Shown: in pieces, positions 52,613 to 54,056 of the stretch | Layout: every line of letters begins with the position of its first letter | Numbering within the stretch: the first letter of the stretch is position 1 | DNA from: Nakamurella silvestris | GTDB taxonomy: Bacteria > Actinomycetota > Actinomycetes > Mycobacteriales > Nakamurellaceae | DNA length: 54,056 bases | Assembly: GCA_003576535.1 (NCBI GenBank) | Contig: QXCQ01000150.1 | Location: forward strand, 1-54,056 | Direction: 5' to 3' | Translations under genes and position numbers: made by a program | Notes under the pieces: generated by a model | The model's database searches: none | The model's input: the letters and a program-made list of their open reading frames with translations, nothing else | What the model was told of the DNA's origin: nothing

Positions 52613-53488
52613 ATGAGCACCGACAGCACCCGCCTGAGCAGGATCACCGTTCTGGGCACAGGTGTGCTCGGATCGCAGATCGCCTTCCAGACCGCCTACA
52701 GCGGATTCGATGTCGTCGCCTACGACATCACCGACGAGGTCCTCGACACCGCCCGGGGACGCCTGGACTCCCTGGTCGCGGCCTACCGGGCCGAGAACGT
52801 CGCCGGAGCGGCCGACGGCAAGGCAGAGGCGGCCCTGACCCGGATCCGGCTGACCAGCGACCTGGCCGACGCGGTCAAGGACGCCGACCTGGTGATCGAG
52901 GCGATTCCGGAGAACCTCGACATCAAACGCGACACCTACCAGAAGCTGGCCGCCGTGTCGCCGGCCCACACCATCTTCGCCACCAACTCCTCCACCCTGC
53001 TGCCGAGCGATCTGAAGGAGTTCACCGGGCGGCCGGCCAAGTTCCTGGCACTGCATTTCGCCAACCACGTCTGGGTCAACAACACCGCCGAGGTGATGGG
53101 TACCGAGTCCACCGACCCGGCCGTCTACCGCGCGGTGGTCGAGTTCGCCGGCAACATCGGCATGGTGCCGATCGAGCTGAAGAAGGAGAAGGCCGGGTAT
53201 GTGCTGAACTCCTTGCTGGTGCCGCTGCTGAATGCCGCCTCGGATCTGCTCGTCGACGGCATCGCCGAGCCCGAGATGGTCGACAGGACCTGGCGTATCG
53301 GTACCGGATCGCCCTTCGGCCCCTTCCAGATCATGGACATCGTCGGGCTGACCACGGTCTACAACATCTCCTCGACCGCCGGACCGAAACAACGCGCCTT
53401 CGCCGAGTTGGTCAAGAAGCACTACCTGGACCACGGAAAGCTCGGTGCCGCAACGGGTGAGGGTTTCTACACCTACCCGGCGAAGTAG
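52613..53488 (+). CDS. 3-hydroxyacyl-CoA dehydrogenase family protein
   Basis: 291 aa. Rossmann NAD-binding loop GTGVLG at 15-20, acidic residue after beta2 (VVAYDIT, Asp38), catalytic-site Ser127 in NSST, His148 in LHFANHVW and Glu160, with Asn200 in the helical C-terminal dimer domain (PFGPFQIMDIVGL follows). Length fits single-domain enzymes of the FadB2/Hbd type that interconvert 3-hydroxyacyl-CoA and 3-oxoacyl-CoA. The HFANHVW stretch differs from the usual HFFNP, so substrate may be atypical. Likely co-transcribed with and controlled by the TetR gene before it; a 10-bp-stem terminator follows. Confidence 0.9.
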   Translation: MSTDSTRLSRITVLGTGVLGSQIAFQTAYSGFDVVAYDITDEVLDTARGRLDSLVAAYRAENVAGAADGKAEAALTRIRLTSDLADAVKDADLVIEAIPENLDIKRDTYQKLAAVSPAHTIFATNSSTLLPSDLKEFTGRPAKFLALHFANHVWVNNTAEVMGTESTDPAVYRAVVEFAGNIGMVPIELKKEKAGYVLNSLLVPLLNAASDLLVDGIAEPEMVDRTWRIGTGSPFGPFQIMDIVGLTTVYNISSTAGPKQRAFAELVKKHYLDHGKLGAATGEGFYTYPAK

Positions 53489-53506
53489 CTCCACCGGACG
53501 ACAGCA

Positions 53507-53536
53507 GGGCCCGCCGCGAATCTCCACGGCGGGCCC
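53507..53536 (+). terminator. terminator hairpin after the dehydrogenase gene
   Basis: GGGCCCGCCG (53507-53516) pairs perfectly with CGGCGGGCCC (53527-53536), 10-nt loop, 18 bp after the stop codon. No T-run follows. Confidence 0.65.
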
Positions 53537-53546
53537 AGCTGGTTGC

Positions 53547-53614
53547 TGACCGCGCTCCTTCTCGACTTCCGCGCTTGCTGCAGCGCGCGCGGTTGTCGGT
53601 GGGGAGCGCGGTCA
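53547..53614. repeat. 66-bp intergenic palindrome, family B copy 2
   Basis: GACCGCGCTCC at 53548 and GGAGCGCGGTC ending 53613 (66 bp, plus one extra T/A pair outside), imperfect middle, CTGCAG at 53578-53583 on the axis. Lies between convergent genes. Confidence 0.83.
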
Positions 53615-53633
53615 GTGGTTGTTTGGGTGGGTG

Positions 53634-54056
53634 TTACTGGTTGTTGTAGCGGTAGAGGAATGCGGCGATGGCTTGCCGGTCGACCTGGGCGGAGGGGCGG
53701 AAGGTGTTGCCGGTGAAGCCGGTGGTGATGTGGTGGGCCACGCCCCAGTTGATCGCTTCGACGAACTGGTCGCCGGTGATGTCGGTGAACCCGGCGGTGG
53801 GGTTGCCGGTGGGGGAACCGGCCGAACGCCACAAGAACGCCATCGCCGCATCCCGCGCCACCCCCGCCCCCGGCTTGAACACCGGCTTCCCGCTCGTCTG
53901 CGGGAAACCGGTCGACAACCCGGTGTGGGCCATCCACTCGATCGGCACGTAGAACTGCGAACCCGGTTTCACGTCGGCGAAGGTCTGGGTGCCGGCGGCG
54001 GGTTGCCAGTTGTGGCCGTTCAACCGGTACAGGAACGCGGCCATGGCCTGCCGGGT
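53634..54056 (-). CDS. SLH-like C-terminal part of a surface protein (5' end beyond the window)
   Basis: The frame is open to the window edge; 140 codons are visible and the real start lies to the right. The visible part is two complete SLH-like repeats and part of a third: QAMAAFLYRLNG, IEWMAHTGLSTGF, DAAMAFLWRSAGS, INWGVAHHITTGF and QAIAAFLYRYNNQ. It lacks the cysteines found in the SLH-like repeats of the RCC1 proteins and nucleases, so it is a different subtype. Probably the wall anchor of another exported protein. Confidence 0.85.
   Translation of the reverse strand, partial: TRQAMAAFLYRLNGHNWQPAAGTQTFADVKPGSQFYVPIEWMAHTGLSTGFPQTSGKPVFKPGAGVARDAAMAFLWRSAGSPTGNPTAGFTDITGDQFVEAINWGVAHHITTGFTGNTFRPSAQVDRQAIAAFLYRYNNQ

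Overview
The window is high-G+C DNA with a strong G/C third-codon bias, GTG starts, actinobacterial lipoproteins, a WhiA homologue and TIGR02983-type (SigE-family) ECF sigma factors. This points to an actinobacterium, possibly Propionibacteriales; the genus cannot be fixed from sequence alone. No tRNA, rRNA, CRISPR array, IS element or prophage was seen.

Left part (1-14.3 kb): two secreted lipoproteins; a TetR/nitronate-monooxygenase operon divergent from a short-chain dehydrogenase across two identical palindromic operators; a five-gene minus-strand MacAB-like export operon (adaptor, ATPase, permease, DUF5666-like lipoprotein, and a second adaptor swollen by about 600 residues of low-complexity sequence); a VIT1/CCC1 metal transporter; and an ECM4-type thiol reductase. 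Middle part (14.4-26.6 kb): a branched-chain acyl-CoA (leucine-type) catabolic operon (TetR, accD1, accA1, acyl-CoA dehydrogenase, scoA, scoB, enoyl-CoA hydratase) resembling the mycobacterial accA1-accD1 locus, then a TPR-CHAT protease-like protein, an unknown 150-aa gene and whiA outside its usual neighbourhood.

Right part (26.6-51.7 kb) is the unusual region. It encodes secreted or surface proteins: two ExeM/NucH-type nucleases (one fused to a 5'-nucleotidase), a GH14 beta-amylase, three tandem seven-bladed RCC1-repeat proteins with SLH-like C-termini, and a four-helix membrane protein/cupredoxin/lipoprotein operon. Interleaved are four ECF sigma genes, three of them paralogues, and one anti-sigma gene. 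Nine transcription units here share one promoter-like element, CAAC-N17-CGTY (five are CAACAA-N15-CGTT and one is CAACAA-N15-CGTC), placed 38-104 nt before the start codon. I infer an undescribed, locally clustered ECF regulon for a cell-surface/extracellular programme. A near-perfect DtxR/IdeR-type iron box and a 26-nt element shared by two sigma genes suggest further inputs.

Two families of fixed-length intergenic palindromes are scattered through the window: four copies of exactly 70 bp with GTTCCCGCGCA termini, and two of 66 bp with GACCGCGCTCC termini and a central CTGCAG. One 70-bp copy carries the CTGCAG centre, linking the families. The right end holds a TetR/3-hydroxyacyl-CoA dehydrogenase pair and the 3' end of another SLH-like surface protein that runs off the window.
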